Source: Camillea tinctor (lineage: Eukaryota; Ascomycota; Sordariomycetes; Xylariales; Xylariaceae). From it: 64,000 nucleotides of DNA. The translations under genes and the position numbers were made by a program. This document shows, piece after piece, positions 1 through 11,700 of the stretch. The notes under the pieces are model-generated. The model was not told the origin of the DNA, searched no databases, and saw nothing but the letters and a program-made list of their open reading frames with translations. The DNA is taken from NCBI GenBank assembly GCA_022578605.1, contig MU394053.1:368555-432554 (forward strand), given 5' to 3'. Every line of letters begins with the position of its first letter. The first letter of the stretch is position 1.

Positions 1-1903
1 ATGTAGCCATGATACACGAGTTCTAGACGGATTCCGGGGCGTACAGCCTTTCTCTCCACTTACTACCAAAAACCTTTACACTGCTGTCCCCTCCCCTTTG
101 TAAGGTGGTGATCCACGCACTACCACCGGACTTTGAGAATGGCAGAGCACAAAAATGACGTGCATCTCGGCGCACGTTCTGAGGCGATGAAAAAAGGAAA
201 CATCGTATGTTGGAATCATCATGGAGGAGATCTCTACAATAGAATCTGTTCTTATACCATTAGTAAATATATAGGGGACCCCATCGGCCCCACTACTTCA
301 TCATAAGTCTACCTACCCAGTAACCCACGCACTCACTCACTTATACTTACACCAGCTCTAGTGCCCCGTCGTTATTCACACGAATGCCTTATAGCATAGT
401 CTAGCGCATCAATACATTATATAAGTATGCGACTAACGCTCTCATTCTCCGGATAGTGTGTACATCATCGCGATGATGGTGTTGTATTGTTGATATATTA
501 GGAATGGAGGGACTGTTAGCGAAACTAACAGTTAGTGCCCTTATATATACATGTGTGTGTAACCTGTGACAGTGCACCAGCATCTACATATGTATTAACC
601 AATGTCATACTCCACCCCCCAATCGCAAATTTCCGTCCGTTCATAGATAGTAGAATCTTAAATCTGCTGCTCGTTCCTCTGCCTTTCTTGAATGTAGGTA
701 GAGTTATCATGCCTAGCTACCTGGGAAAGGGTATAAACAAGATGTATTCATACGCCACGTGTGTTTTGCATCTTCATTGTTCAATAATTTTGGATAAGAT
801 TAATTTTTTCATAAATCATTTCTATTATTCCCCCGAAATAGGATTTTAAGGATTTGGAGAATTGGGAACTATATAAGGACCTAGTTAGGTGTGTATGTGT
901 AGAAGGTGGCTCTAGGGGGTAGACAACCCTCCCCCCCCTGAATGGCATCAAGCTAAGGTTGGTTCTTTGCGCGAAAAGCAACGCATCGGGTTCCAAGTTT
1001 TATTTTTAATTTCTCTCTTTTATTTCAAGAGCATGATATATGAATCGGTGTCGTAGGCCGATAGCATTCATCGCACGAAGTCTCTTATAGCCTTATACAT
1101 TTGGGACTGACTGGTTAGTTTTATCTCCGGTTCATTAGGAAGTAGAAGAGTCAAATCAATTTGGTCTCTTTCATTTCTTTTCCTTACCTCCCTCTCTCTT
1201 TTAGTTACTTTTCATGTTACAGTTTTGCCAATCTACAGCTTAAATGGGTCTTCTGTGAAATGGATGCTTTGGTGGGTGTATCTAGTTAGGTCACGGATCA
1301 CAGGGACGACTGACTGAGTACCTAGGAACAGGATGTCTGTGGCTGTGTGGGAATGGCACGAAAATGTGTGGATGACCTATTAGATATGCTTCTTTAATAT
1401 GAGCCACTGCCAGCTGACAGTGGTGTGGTAAGAGTAGCTACCCTCGGTGTGTTTAAGAAATTCTTGTTACATATGAAGTCTGTATCCATTCTATTACTAT
1501 TGCATGATAGATAGCCATCACATACTATGGTATTAATGTTATACCTGGTTTCTGGTAAGCGCTTATGATTCTAACATGACTTGAAAACATGGTACAAATG
1601 CAAGGCTACACGCCTCATGGCTTATATACTTGGTGTATAGAACAATATATCCTTCATCTTTCTATTATATCCACTTTTTTCTGCTTCGCAATAATGTCCT
1701 TCAACCCCTGCCAGGTTTGGCCATACAAAAGCTGGCACTTTGCGAGCCGACAGCATACTATGCCACAGCCACCCTGCCCTCAGCTTGCTTGCTGCCTGAA
1801 TGTGACTGTAGAGATTCCCATTTTATCCTCCCAATGTCTCTCTCACTTGTTCGTCTTTCATTCCGGCCAGAGAGCGAGTCCTTTCTAGGTTACGAAATCC
1901 GCG
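1..1903. other. Intergenic, no gene recognised
   Basis: No open frame here resembles a known family; all are short and have uneven composition. The sequence is AT-leaning with short pyrimidine tracts (for example around 1165-1205). The last part immediately precedes the patatin relic and would have held its promoter. Confidence 0.5.
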
Positions 1904-3968
1904 ATGGACCAAGCCGTGTCCATCTAACATAGCAGAGACCTTGATCCACTCGATCATGGTGAGCTCTGTCTTCTATCCCTCGACGGCGGCGGAGTCCGTG
2001 GATTGTCCGCTCTGTATATCCTAAAACGCCTCATGACGCGCCTAAACCACGAGCGTGCATTATCTAATCACCCACCCGTGAAGCCATGCGAAGTGTTCGA
2101 TCTCATGGGTGGCACGAGTACAGGAGGGTAAGTATAATAACACTGAACATATCGATATACTTCAATAATTTGACTGACAATACAGTCATATCGCAATAAT
2201 GCTCGGTCGGCTCGAAATGGATGTGGATGAATGTATCACAATGTATAGCGACCTTATAGAATCTGTCTTCGGAGAGAAACAGAGTTGACTCCCGATCAAC
2301 TGGAGGGGTAAAAGCAAGCCACGGTTCAAGTCGGAAAGACTTGAGAAAGCTGTCGATAAGGCAGCTACTAGCCAGGGGTCCAAGGGCGGAGGTCTCTTTA
2401 ACAATAGAAAGGATCGTAAATGTCGAGTGTAAGTATCCCATAAAGTATGATTGGATAGTTCTAATGAGACCAGCTTCGTTTGCACTATCGCGCACGAGAC
2501 TAAGGAGATTGTTCGCCTAAGAAGCTACAGCTTGCCCGGTAAACTCGATATTCCTGCGACCATTTCCCAAGCTGCACTTGCGACGTCCGCCGCAACGACA
2601 TTCTTTGAGCCCGTTAATATCGGAGCGCGCAAATTTGCTGATGGCGCCTTGGGCACAAATAACCCGGTATACGAGGTGGAATGAGAAGCTTCAAACATAT
2701 GGTGTCCCAACACGGCAGACATTAAGCCTCTTGTCAAATGCTTCGTCTCTATTAGCACTGAAAATCCTAGGAAGAAGGCTATCGAGGATAAGATGCTCAA
2801 GTTTCTTTCCAAGACTCTAGTCGAAATTGCAACTCAGGCAGACAATACGGAAAAGAGATTTATAGCGAATTAGCGCTAGCACTTTGATGAAAAGCGATAT
2901 TTCCGCTTTAATGTCGATCAAGGTCTACAGGAAGTCGGGTTGACTGAATATAAAGAGCAGGGCATTATAGAGGCAGCGACGGCCAGATACCTTGACCATC
3001 TAGCGCAAGAATTTCAAGTACGAGACTGTGTTCAAAACTTGAAACTGAAGCAGGGTGTGTTCATCCAAGGATATATATGAGATATTCGTTCCCTAAGTTA
3101 AATTTTTACAGATATGTCTGGGGCGAGGCTCTCATATACATAGAACATGTCGGTCGGCCCGTGCCTAGTCGGAGCAGACCCTATTCGCTATGCAAGACCT
3201 GAAGCAAAGATGTGATGTGTTGCTTAGGCCGTCAAATATGAGGCAGTTTCACGATAATAAGATTCGAGAAAGGCTACCCGGAATATGTAACTGGATATGG
3301 TCATATCCCACCGGTCTTAACTGGTGCAGTACCCCAGAAAATTCACCAGTGGTAGATCGCCTGCTCTGCATTTACGGCATCCATGGTTGTGGGAAAACTG
3401 TCCTGGCGTCCTCGATGGTAGAGTCATTAAGATGTAGGGGGCACCGGGTCCTATCTTTCTCTTTCTCGGGTATAGATAACTTAGCGCGGTCATTGTTATG
3501 GCAATTGTTGCAAGAGTCACCTTCGAGTGAAGGTTTCGAGATTATGAAAGGCCTAATGTCAAGCGGGCGGCCCCTGACCTCCGAACTATGGGAAACCTTG
3601 AATAGAGTCTCGATATCCAAGCCGGGATTGATATAATGGGTAGTCGACGGAGTCGACGAATGCAAAGAGTCTGAAGAGGACATAGAGGCCGGCAAAGAAT
3701 CCTTCAATCAACTCATCGACCTTCTCACAACCAATAAAGCCACCCATACAGCTCTCAGAGGTAGGACGCACGTGCTTAAACTAATCGGCAATACAAATTA
3801 TACAATCGAAATTGATCCCAGCTTGATCATGCCCGACATTGAAGCATTTATCAAGTATGAGGTTGACAAGTATTCTATCTTTCGATCCCCCATAGTAAGA
3901 GACCTTGTTACGTCAGAATGACTCAGCAGGCTCTAGTATTTAGTCCCCTTTTTGGGTTTTATCATTAG

Positions 3969-4007
<39 letters not shown>

Positions 4008-5185
4008 ACGCAGATAGCACAATAAAGACCGTTGTGCCCAGTGTCCCGTGTGTGGAGGGGGTTATCCCCCACAGACCTCGCATGCAAGACTCTTTGTGAC
4101 GGCTCGCATGGGATGTTTCTTTGGGTGAAATTAATGGTCCACGACCTGCGTAGGTCTTCCTCCAAGGCGGAAGTCATTGAAAGATGAAAAAGTCTACCAC
4201 ATGGTCTCCAAACAGCTTATCATTACCTCCTTTCCCAAATTGTGAAGAAAATGGACAATATCGACCTGAGGTTCATTAGACAGGTTCTCTCATTCGTTAT
4301 AGCAGCTGGCGAGCCGTTAACGGTCTATGCCCTACAATATGCCCAAGCGCTGGTGTACCAATCCGATTTGGGAAAGACATCACGAGGATTATCAACTGAA
4401 GACTGTATACCGGTAGACATGGCTGGAAAGGTTCTCCGTGTCTGTGGGAGTCTCATACAAATAACCAATGGGATTGTTTCACTGGTTCATATACCAGCCA
4501 AGAATTCTTGACTAGACCAGTAGGAGAGTGGTCTGGTGAAGCTGATCATGAAATAACGTGCTTGAGAATCGATCTTGAGGAATCGCATTAAAAAAAATTT
4601 TTGGCAAAGTCTGCATCGACGTTTTGTACCAAGAACTTCGCAGATGTAGCTCCCTGATAGAGAGCTCGTTTGAAATCTCAAGGCTCTACGTTTTCAGGTA
4701 CTTTTCTAGGTATGCATTGGTAAATTCATATTACCATATCGAGCCAGCCGGAAGGTTTTCTGTTTGTCTCATTGACAAAATGATCACTTTTCTAAACTAT
4801 GCAAAAAGGGGCAAATGGTGTTTTCCATATAAAAATGGCTATCTGAACCAACTTTGTCAACTATATATAAGCGTCCCATTCGATATAGAGCGTTTGGTGA
4901 ACGTTCTTGTACAGAAAAAGGAATACAAAAAAAGCAGAAGAATTATACCATAATCAATCCTCAGTCTATAGAAGACTGGCAGGAGGCTGGAGTAAGGACG
5001 CTAAAACCCAACCGTTACTAGAGATGGAAAATATTCAGCCAACAAAAGACCGTTCGTGTACTAAAAACGTATGGACTAGGATCACGGGACAATAAACACC
5101 TTCAGGTGTCAATAGATTCTCTGAGAAGTATGATAGATATGGCAGATGTCCTCTTACGTCAAGGAAAGTACGTGCAGGTCGAGCA
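1904..5185 (+). pseudogene. Decayed NLR-like gene: patatin - NACHT - TPR
   Basis: Remnant of a fungal STAND/NLR receptor. The patatin phospholipase part begins near ATG 1904. It carries the glycine-rich DGGGVRG (1982-2002) and nucleophile motif GTSTGG (within 2108-2127), then an intron 2128-2185 (GTAAGT...ACAG). A second patatin block lies at about 2450-3050 (FEPVNIGARKFADGALGTNN). The NACHT part (about 3190-3905, resuming after 4074) has Walker A GIHGCGKT (3376-3399) and Walker B WVVDGVDE (3637-3660). A TPR-like block, DVLLRQGKYVQVEQ, ends near 5185. Breaks seen: TAA at 1925, TGA at 2286, TAA at 3634 just before Walker B, further stops and frame slips after 4510, and a solo LTR at 3906-4073. 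Patatin-NBD-TPR is the known architecture of fungal non-self recognition proteins such as Neurospora PLP-1. Function is clearly lost; the family call is firm, exact ends are not. Confidence 0.88.
3906..4073. mobile_element. Solo LTR, copy 1, in the NLR relic
   Basis: A 168-bp element starting TGTTACGTCAG and ending CCCCCACA (TG...CA ends). It is flanked by a perfect 5-bp duplication GACCT (3901-3905 and 4074-4078). It contains a CT run followed by a CA run, and near its 3' end the hairpin GGGGG-TTAT-CCCCC. The NACHT reading frame resumes directly after the second GACCT, so the insertion point is exact. There is no internal retrotransposon region, so this is a solo LTR left by LTR-LTR recombination, or a very small non-autonomous element. 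A near-identical copy is at 29100-29256. Confidence 0.9.
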
Positions 5186-6963
5186 AATAGACATTGAATC
5201 CAGAGTATGCCCAAGAAATCCCACCGTCAAGATCCACCACCATCAACGTGGATATCATTTTCCTTCCCCTCCCCCTTACTACACAAAATGCCAAGTCGCG
5301 CGCGATACCTAAGCCGCCTCACCATTCTTGAACCGGTACACTCAGGCTAGGGAGTTCTCTCGTTCTCGGACATACTACCCCCAAAGTCATATTCGTTACA
5401 GGCCTTCTCCTATATTTCCCTACAACCCAACCGTGTCCCGAACGGTACTCCTTAACATGCCCGAATAGAGAGCTTAACCAAGCCCCGCCATAAAGTCAAC
5501 TATTCTACCTATCCATCTCGCTCTATGCATCTGAAACCAAGTCCCACATCGTCCTGTGGCGCCCCGCCGGCCCGTTCCGCGTGTTCGGGTCGGGACAAGC
5601 GCGAGACTAGACACCGCGCTACGAGATCCCGCCCGCCCGTGGCGGCAGGGAACCGGACGGTCTAGGATCGGTTACTAGTGCGAAGGCGGCCTGCTATCTA
5701 GGACAGCAGGAATACAAAAAAAGACACTTTATGGGAGGGGTCGATAGGAGAAGTATGTCGGCACGGGGGCCGCCTTGGGGGTACAGTGATATATGTAGCG
5801 TTTACTTAATAAGGGGGGAAAGACCGGGGGAAAGCCCCATGATGGTTTTCTTGAAAGGGGTAGTTAAGATTGTGTTGCGTTTATATCGATGCCACCAGTT
5901 TCTTCCTATACTATCTAATTTCATTTGACTAAATAGTATGATGATGGCCGGGTGCCGCAATCTCTTTCACAGCCTAGTAGTTAGCTTTCTCCATTCCCCG
6001 TTTAGTGGTAGTGAATGAATTTCCCATTGGATTGCGATGATTCCAGTCTTCTTTCTTTTCATCATATTATGGTATATCACATATACCGTTGTAAAGCAGA
6101 CGCAGAATTTACTTACATACCTACCTGCCCCCTTTTAAAACACCATCACATACCTGTATGAGTCTATGAGTACACGTATATGTGTATTATTATAAGAATA
6201 CTGTTGGTAGATAAGGGCTACAATAGTGACTGTAGGTATTGTGTCTGGAACTAAGGAGTAATAGAGCAAACATTGTAGCCATAAATCATCAAATTTACTG
6301 TTTCAGTAGGGTCTAAGATCTTACCTTACTTGGATAACCCAGCCCGCTACAACTCAATATACATGCCCTAAGGGTTCCTGGCAAAATGGCCTCTCATGCC
6401 TCTAAATGCATAGTAATCGTTAGTTCCATCGCGGTCGATTAGGAGATAGTAAATGGAACCCCGGGGGTCGTAAAGATCGCAACCTCTAGAGTTACGGTTT
6501 GGTTGCAACGTCACATACGATGCTTTCGCGAGCTTACGTATCCCCGTAAAGGAGGAGAGAGGGGGGAGAGGGATAATTAGAATTAAACAGAGTGTATTAA
6601 ATAAGTTAGAACCACCACATCTCGACGAAATGTCATGTATAACTGGAGGGCCCATGCCATAGAATGAATTACATAAGATGCATGTACAGAAGGAAAGGAA
6701 AGGGGGGTGGGCAGAGAGGACGTATGGCCCTCCTATAACGGAGTTTGGTCATCTATGATCTCCTTAATGATAGCTTCATGACCATTCCCATTCCAGCCCT
6801 CTATCCCAGCTCCCATCTATCAACGCAAGCAAACTAGACAGGAATTTTCGGTTGTTGGTATCTAGCAACGTGAAATAGGCGAAACAAAGCATATAATAAC
6901 ATCCCGAGCCCCCCATATGCGCCTTGAACCAACAACATACCCCTATCTTGTTTTTATCCTCAT
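5186..6963. other. Intergenic, no gene recognised
   Basis: A GC-rich patch at about 5555-5700 sits in otherwise AT-leaning sequence. Short open frames (for example 5731-5928 on + and 6368-6655 on -) have no recognisable domain and look like chance. The last few hundred bases are the 3' flank of the minus-strand permease ending at 6964. Confidence 0.5.
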
Positions 6964-8776
6964 TTATAGAGTGTAGATGAAATCCGGCCTGTTGTCCCCC
7001 AATCTGTCGATCTCGGCCTGGGTTTTACCCTGGACCAGGTAGTCACGTTTACCCGCGCGTCTCTTGTTGTTCTCCACGCGTAGCAAAGTGGTCATCAGCA
7101 AGCTACCACCGAAGAGGAAAATAAACATGTAAGCAATGATGACTCCGTGCCCTTCAAGGTACCGCGGGGCGTTGAAGTAAATGTTGGAGCTGACAATTCC
7201 ATTGAGGTTACCCCAGCCGATAACGAAACCCAGTACAACACCTCGCTTGTAGACACCCTCGATGTTGTTCGCCATCCAACTGATCGTGTTGGAGATACAG
7301 GGATAGATTCCCAGAGCCCCGAGGAATGTGCCTGCGTATTTCACTGCCGGGTTGGTGGATCCAAGGAGCATCAAAAACCCAATAACACCAACAAGACTGA
7401 TAACAATGTTGCACAGTCCTCGCTTGCGCGTTTTGTCGGCGACGAACCCAACGACAACGGTCAGAACAGCTGCTGCTGCATATGGGGGAACACTGAGAAG
7501 CTGGGTTCGGATGGTGCTGGTGCTCCACCCGAGTTCTTGGATAATAGAGGGTAGGAAAAGGGAGAAGGCGTAGAGAGGCATATCGCATCCCATGTAGATG
7601 GCCATACCTAGCCACATTTTCCAATCCTTGAGGCCAGCATACAGGTAAGCCGAGTTCCATTCTTCATGCTCAGCAGACGCTTGTTGGTCTAGCTTAAGTC
7701 GACGAATAACTCGAGCGCGGTCGTCATCGGAAAGGAATCGGGCATCGTCAGGGAAATCGTGAACCATCCAGAACGAAAGGATACCAATGATGACAGTTAA
7801 GAGGCCCTCTAGTATGAAAATCCACTGCCAGCCTCGGAGCCCACCGATGCCCTCCATGTTCTCGATGGCCGCAGCAAGAAGCCCACCAAACGAACCAGCT
7901 AAGGCAGCTGCTGAGAAGAAAATAGCCTATAATGCAATGAGAAATGGGGAGAAATTAGGGAAAAGGGGGGGTAAGATTATGATAACATACAGCACGAACA
8001 CCGAACTCGGAACGCTTGTACCAGCACGACAGGTAGTAGTTGACACCCGGGAAGAGACCAGCCTCTGTAAGACCAAGAAACCAACGGGCAGCCAAAAGAC
8101 CAGAATAGTTATAGACGAATCCCATGCCGGTCATGCTACAACCCCAAAGGATCCTGAGGTGGGACGAGGTTAGTTTGCGCTCGGCTTAGATCCGATCATC
8201 ACGGTTACAACTTACATGATGATTGGGATGAAGACGGAAGGCCGCAGCTTCTTGAGAAGCACATTGGTCAGAGGCTCGAAGACGGCATACGACACGAAGA
8301 AAATAGTCAAGGTCGCATTGTACTGCCAGCCTTGCAGGTGTAGATCTTGGGATAGGCCAGCAACCTTTGCGTTGCCGATGTTGGTACGATCCAGGAAAGC
8401 GAGGAGGTACAGGATGCAGAGCTAAGAAATAATTATTGATAAGTACTTGTTGTTTGGGGTTTTCCACGATAGACAGAGAAGTGAAGTGAAGTAAATTAAG
8501 TAAACAGATAACATACCCAGGGAATTAGTATCCAATCTAGTCTTGTAACTAGTCGGCGCTCCTGATAAAAGAAAAAAAAAGACAAGATATTAGCCAAGTT
8601 TATGAAGTTAAGCTAGATTTTCAAAGTTTTGAGGTGATGCGCACAATCTTTTCTCTCTCCTCCGGTGAGAGATTCGCATCGGGATCGGGTGGTAAACCAT
8701 AGACGACACCGATCACGCTTCCGTCATGTTCCAGTTGAGAGTCCCGGGACTCCGAATTCTTCTCGACGTCACTCAT
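6964..8776 (-). CDS. MFS transporter, anion:cation symporter (ACS) family
   Basis: Predicted plasma-membrane permease of the Dal5/Tna1 (allantoate/nicotinate-type) group, 502 aa in five exons: 8776-8645, 8561-8517, 8421-8216, 8153-7991, 7926-6964. The cytosolic N-terminus (about 55 residues) is followed by the first membrane segment with the family motif FLDRTNIGNAK (about residue 68). Then come GLTEAGLFPGVNYYLSCWYKR between segments 4 and 5, and RGWQWIFILEGL. The second half carries six more hydrophobic segments and a basic C-terminal tail. Frames and phases join cleanly across all introns. The weakest junction is exon 1, whose donor GTGCGC is unusual, so the first 44 residues are least certain. 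Substrate cannot be read from sequence; organic anions such as nicotinate, allantoate or carboxylates are typical. It stands alone, with the NLR relic upstream in the window and a long gene-free stretch behind its promoter. Confidence 0.9.
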
Positions 8777-11700
8777 GGCTGGGAGCGGTATGTGGTGTTA
8801 TTCGTCTCGGGCCGTATCGTGCCTATAAGTGATAGGCAAGCCCAGGCCGATGATCGAGGAGCACTATGTGCCAAGCCAAGGAATTAAAAGAAAAAGGAAA
8901 AGAAAAGCACTGAGAAGAAAGTGCGCAACCGCGCTGGCAGAGCGCAGTATTCAAGTTGATTACCCGAAGCCTTCTCAATACCTCAAGTTTAGATACTGCT
9001 GTAGAACCGAATCTTGACGTATTATAGAAAATGGAGTAGAGAAATTGACCGGAGAAGAAAGTAAGAATGGTCAGGCAGGTTAACAACTTTTTGTATAAGT
9101 TGGAATAGTTATTAGTGACCAGAACCCGGGTTGGGAGAAGACAATGAAGGAAGAAAGATTAAATAAGAAAGGTGCGCCAACATGGAATGAATAATAGCGT
9201 TTTACCGCCCAACCTATATAAGTAGGTGGAAATAATACAAGGTTATGTCCGATCTTAAACCTTTGGGTGTAATAGGTGGGTTCGGGGGAAAAAGTCATAA
9301 GCAACGATCTGGGGTAATAGAGAAAAAAGAAGGTAATGGATGGATGGAATAGGATATTCACTTGAGTGTAAGGTAATGATGGGGGAAGAATTAGGAGGGG
9401 GAGGGGGTCTAGGAAGGATATCCATGATTTTAAAAAGGACGGTCTTTATTGGGGTTACCTACACTATCTCTAAGCCAATCACGGTTATGTAAAACTAACT
9501 CTCTACCTATACCCATGCACCTACATAGGGATGGATATACCAGATTAAGTATCTGTTGAATGCACCGATGTGAGCCTGAGCCTTTGTGTAGTTTTGAACA
9601 GTCACCGTTATTTATTGAGTACCTAAACCTTGGAAGTAGTCTATGCTGTCCGGTTTGTCTCTTTATGAATTATTGATCGGTGGACGTATATTCAAGAACG
9701 CATTCGCTCTCTGGGTTAGACAGGTACTAGTAATTAAGGTAGGCTAAGTACTAGGTAGGCTATTGTAAGCGTCGTGTAAGAGGATCTAAAGTTTCTTCAA
9801 TGTTCTTACGACTTACATAGTAGTAGTACAACATAGGAAAATCGACTTTAGATTAGTTAGCAACTTTCCAATTAGGAAATACCTAGGTAGTATATAGTCA
9901 TGTCGTACTGAGTGGAGTGATTTGGTAAATTTTTCTTCTCATCCTTCCTTTTAGCATTGGTTTTGGCGTCGTTGTGCTTGCCTGCCTCACGTTGCTGTCT
10001 TCAATGTACGGGTTTCTTCCACTGTTGCTCTTTTATTGCACCTGTTAGACCCAATGGATGTCTGAATAACAAAACAAAGTTTAGTGGCGGAGTGACGAAG
10101 ACCCTACCTCCCTGTCATCCCCCCACCAGGAACCCCTGTCCTGCCCTTCTATCCCTTGCTATGATATACAGGGGTGGATTGGATGGCGACAACGTTGCAA
10201 GATGCAACTCAAAGATCTTGAAATTATCTCTCGGTCGCGAAAACTATCCCTTACCTACATCATCTAAGAAAACGTTAACAAGCACATATCAATCAATTTC
10301 TTTCTTTTCTTTTTCTTCTTTCGTGTTTCTTCTACCGCCCTTCCTTTTCCGGCCATATTCGTGTATTTAACGTCTTGGAGATTACCAACACGGAAGTATT
10401 CGACCAACTTGCATAACCTATAACTAATGGCATCTAACCTAGGACTATGTCGGGCAACACAAAGCAATGCCAGCCTGACCGGCCTTGTTGTTCAAAATGT
10501 GATATATACAGCAGCCACCTCGACAAGGCTCTGCAGGAGATACGCAAGCCTGCCGAGACTTTCCGTAGCCACTCTGTTGCTTTCTCGACGCAGAGACTAA
10601 TCAAATAGTAATATTCCCTTCCCTCGCTAGATTTCGGTACCTAGGTACTTCTTGATTACTGATGAGGCTTGAGAAAGATACACGTATCCTGTCTATGCGA
10701 GAGAACATCTCTAAGTAGCTCGGCATATGTACAAGGGATGGAAACTATAGAGTACCCATAAGCATAGGTTGAAGGTACGGGACCAGTATCATCGGATGTA
10801 TTCCTCGATATATAAAGATAAGCATATCATCTCTATCTGCATCTAACTATATCATTGTTCACATGCCCTACGGTAAATACCTACGTACCTACCTGTCACG
10901 ACCTAGCTCGGTTCTACCACAGGTACGGAGATCCCTGCTGTGTCCCCTTTTGCCATACCTGTCACCCAGATAAAGACAGCAAACAGTGAAGCAATCAAGA
11001 AAAAGTCCCTATTATCTATTCTTGATGTTATACATAACCTAAAAATATAGGGCACAGGTTGATGGGTACCAGATATATAAGTCCTGCCCATATCTATAAA
11101 TCAATCCACACACACACACCTCTCTTCAATAATGAATTGATCCCCATCTGAGACACACATGCACTTAAAAATTGACTTAAATAAGGGTTCAACCGCAAAG
11201 GGGGAACGATAATAAGGTTACTTACTATCTTTGCTCGACTGCGCAATGCATGGAATAGTACCTAGTACCGGACTTACTACTACTTGGCTGCTCGGTATGT
11301 GTTATGTGTGCAGAAAAGTTGCCAGCAGCTGCATGCGTCTGGCTTGGAAGGGCAGCATTCAGAGTGGATACCAACACCATCTTAGCACCCTATCAACCTA
11401 CTGGGTTTAGGTTGTTGGGCTACCCCGCACAACAGGGAAGATCCCTCCACTAGGTAATCCAGTAGAAGGGCGGGGTAGCAGCCTGTGCGCTCACTAAAGT
11501 GTGTTACTTACTCCATCAAAGACCCTAATAGCATCCATGGCATCGACTAGGTACAACCTCACTACAGTAAGCTTAGAGGACCCAATGACATCTTTTGGCA
11601 TCTTTTTATTTTATTTTTCTGCCCAGGTGATTATGTATGCCTGTCTCACCTGCATCTACTTTACATGAATTTTCTTCGCCTCTTCAACATCCTTCCCTCC

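Noticed and set aside
3972..4010. Independent CT/CA microsatellite
   Set aside because: It is an internal part of the solo LTR and recurs at the same place in the second copy.
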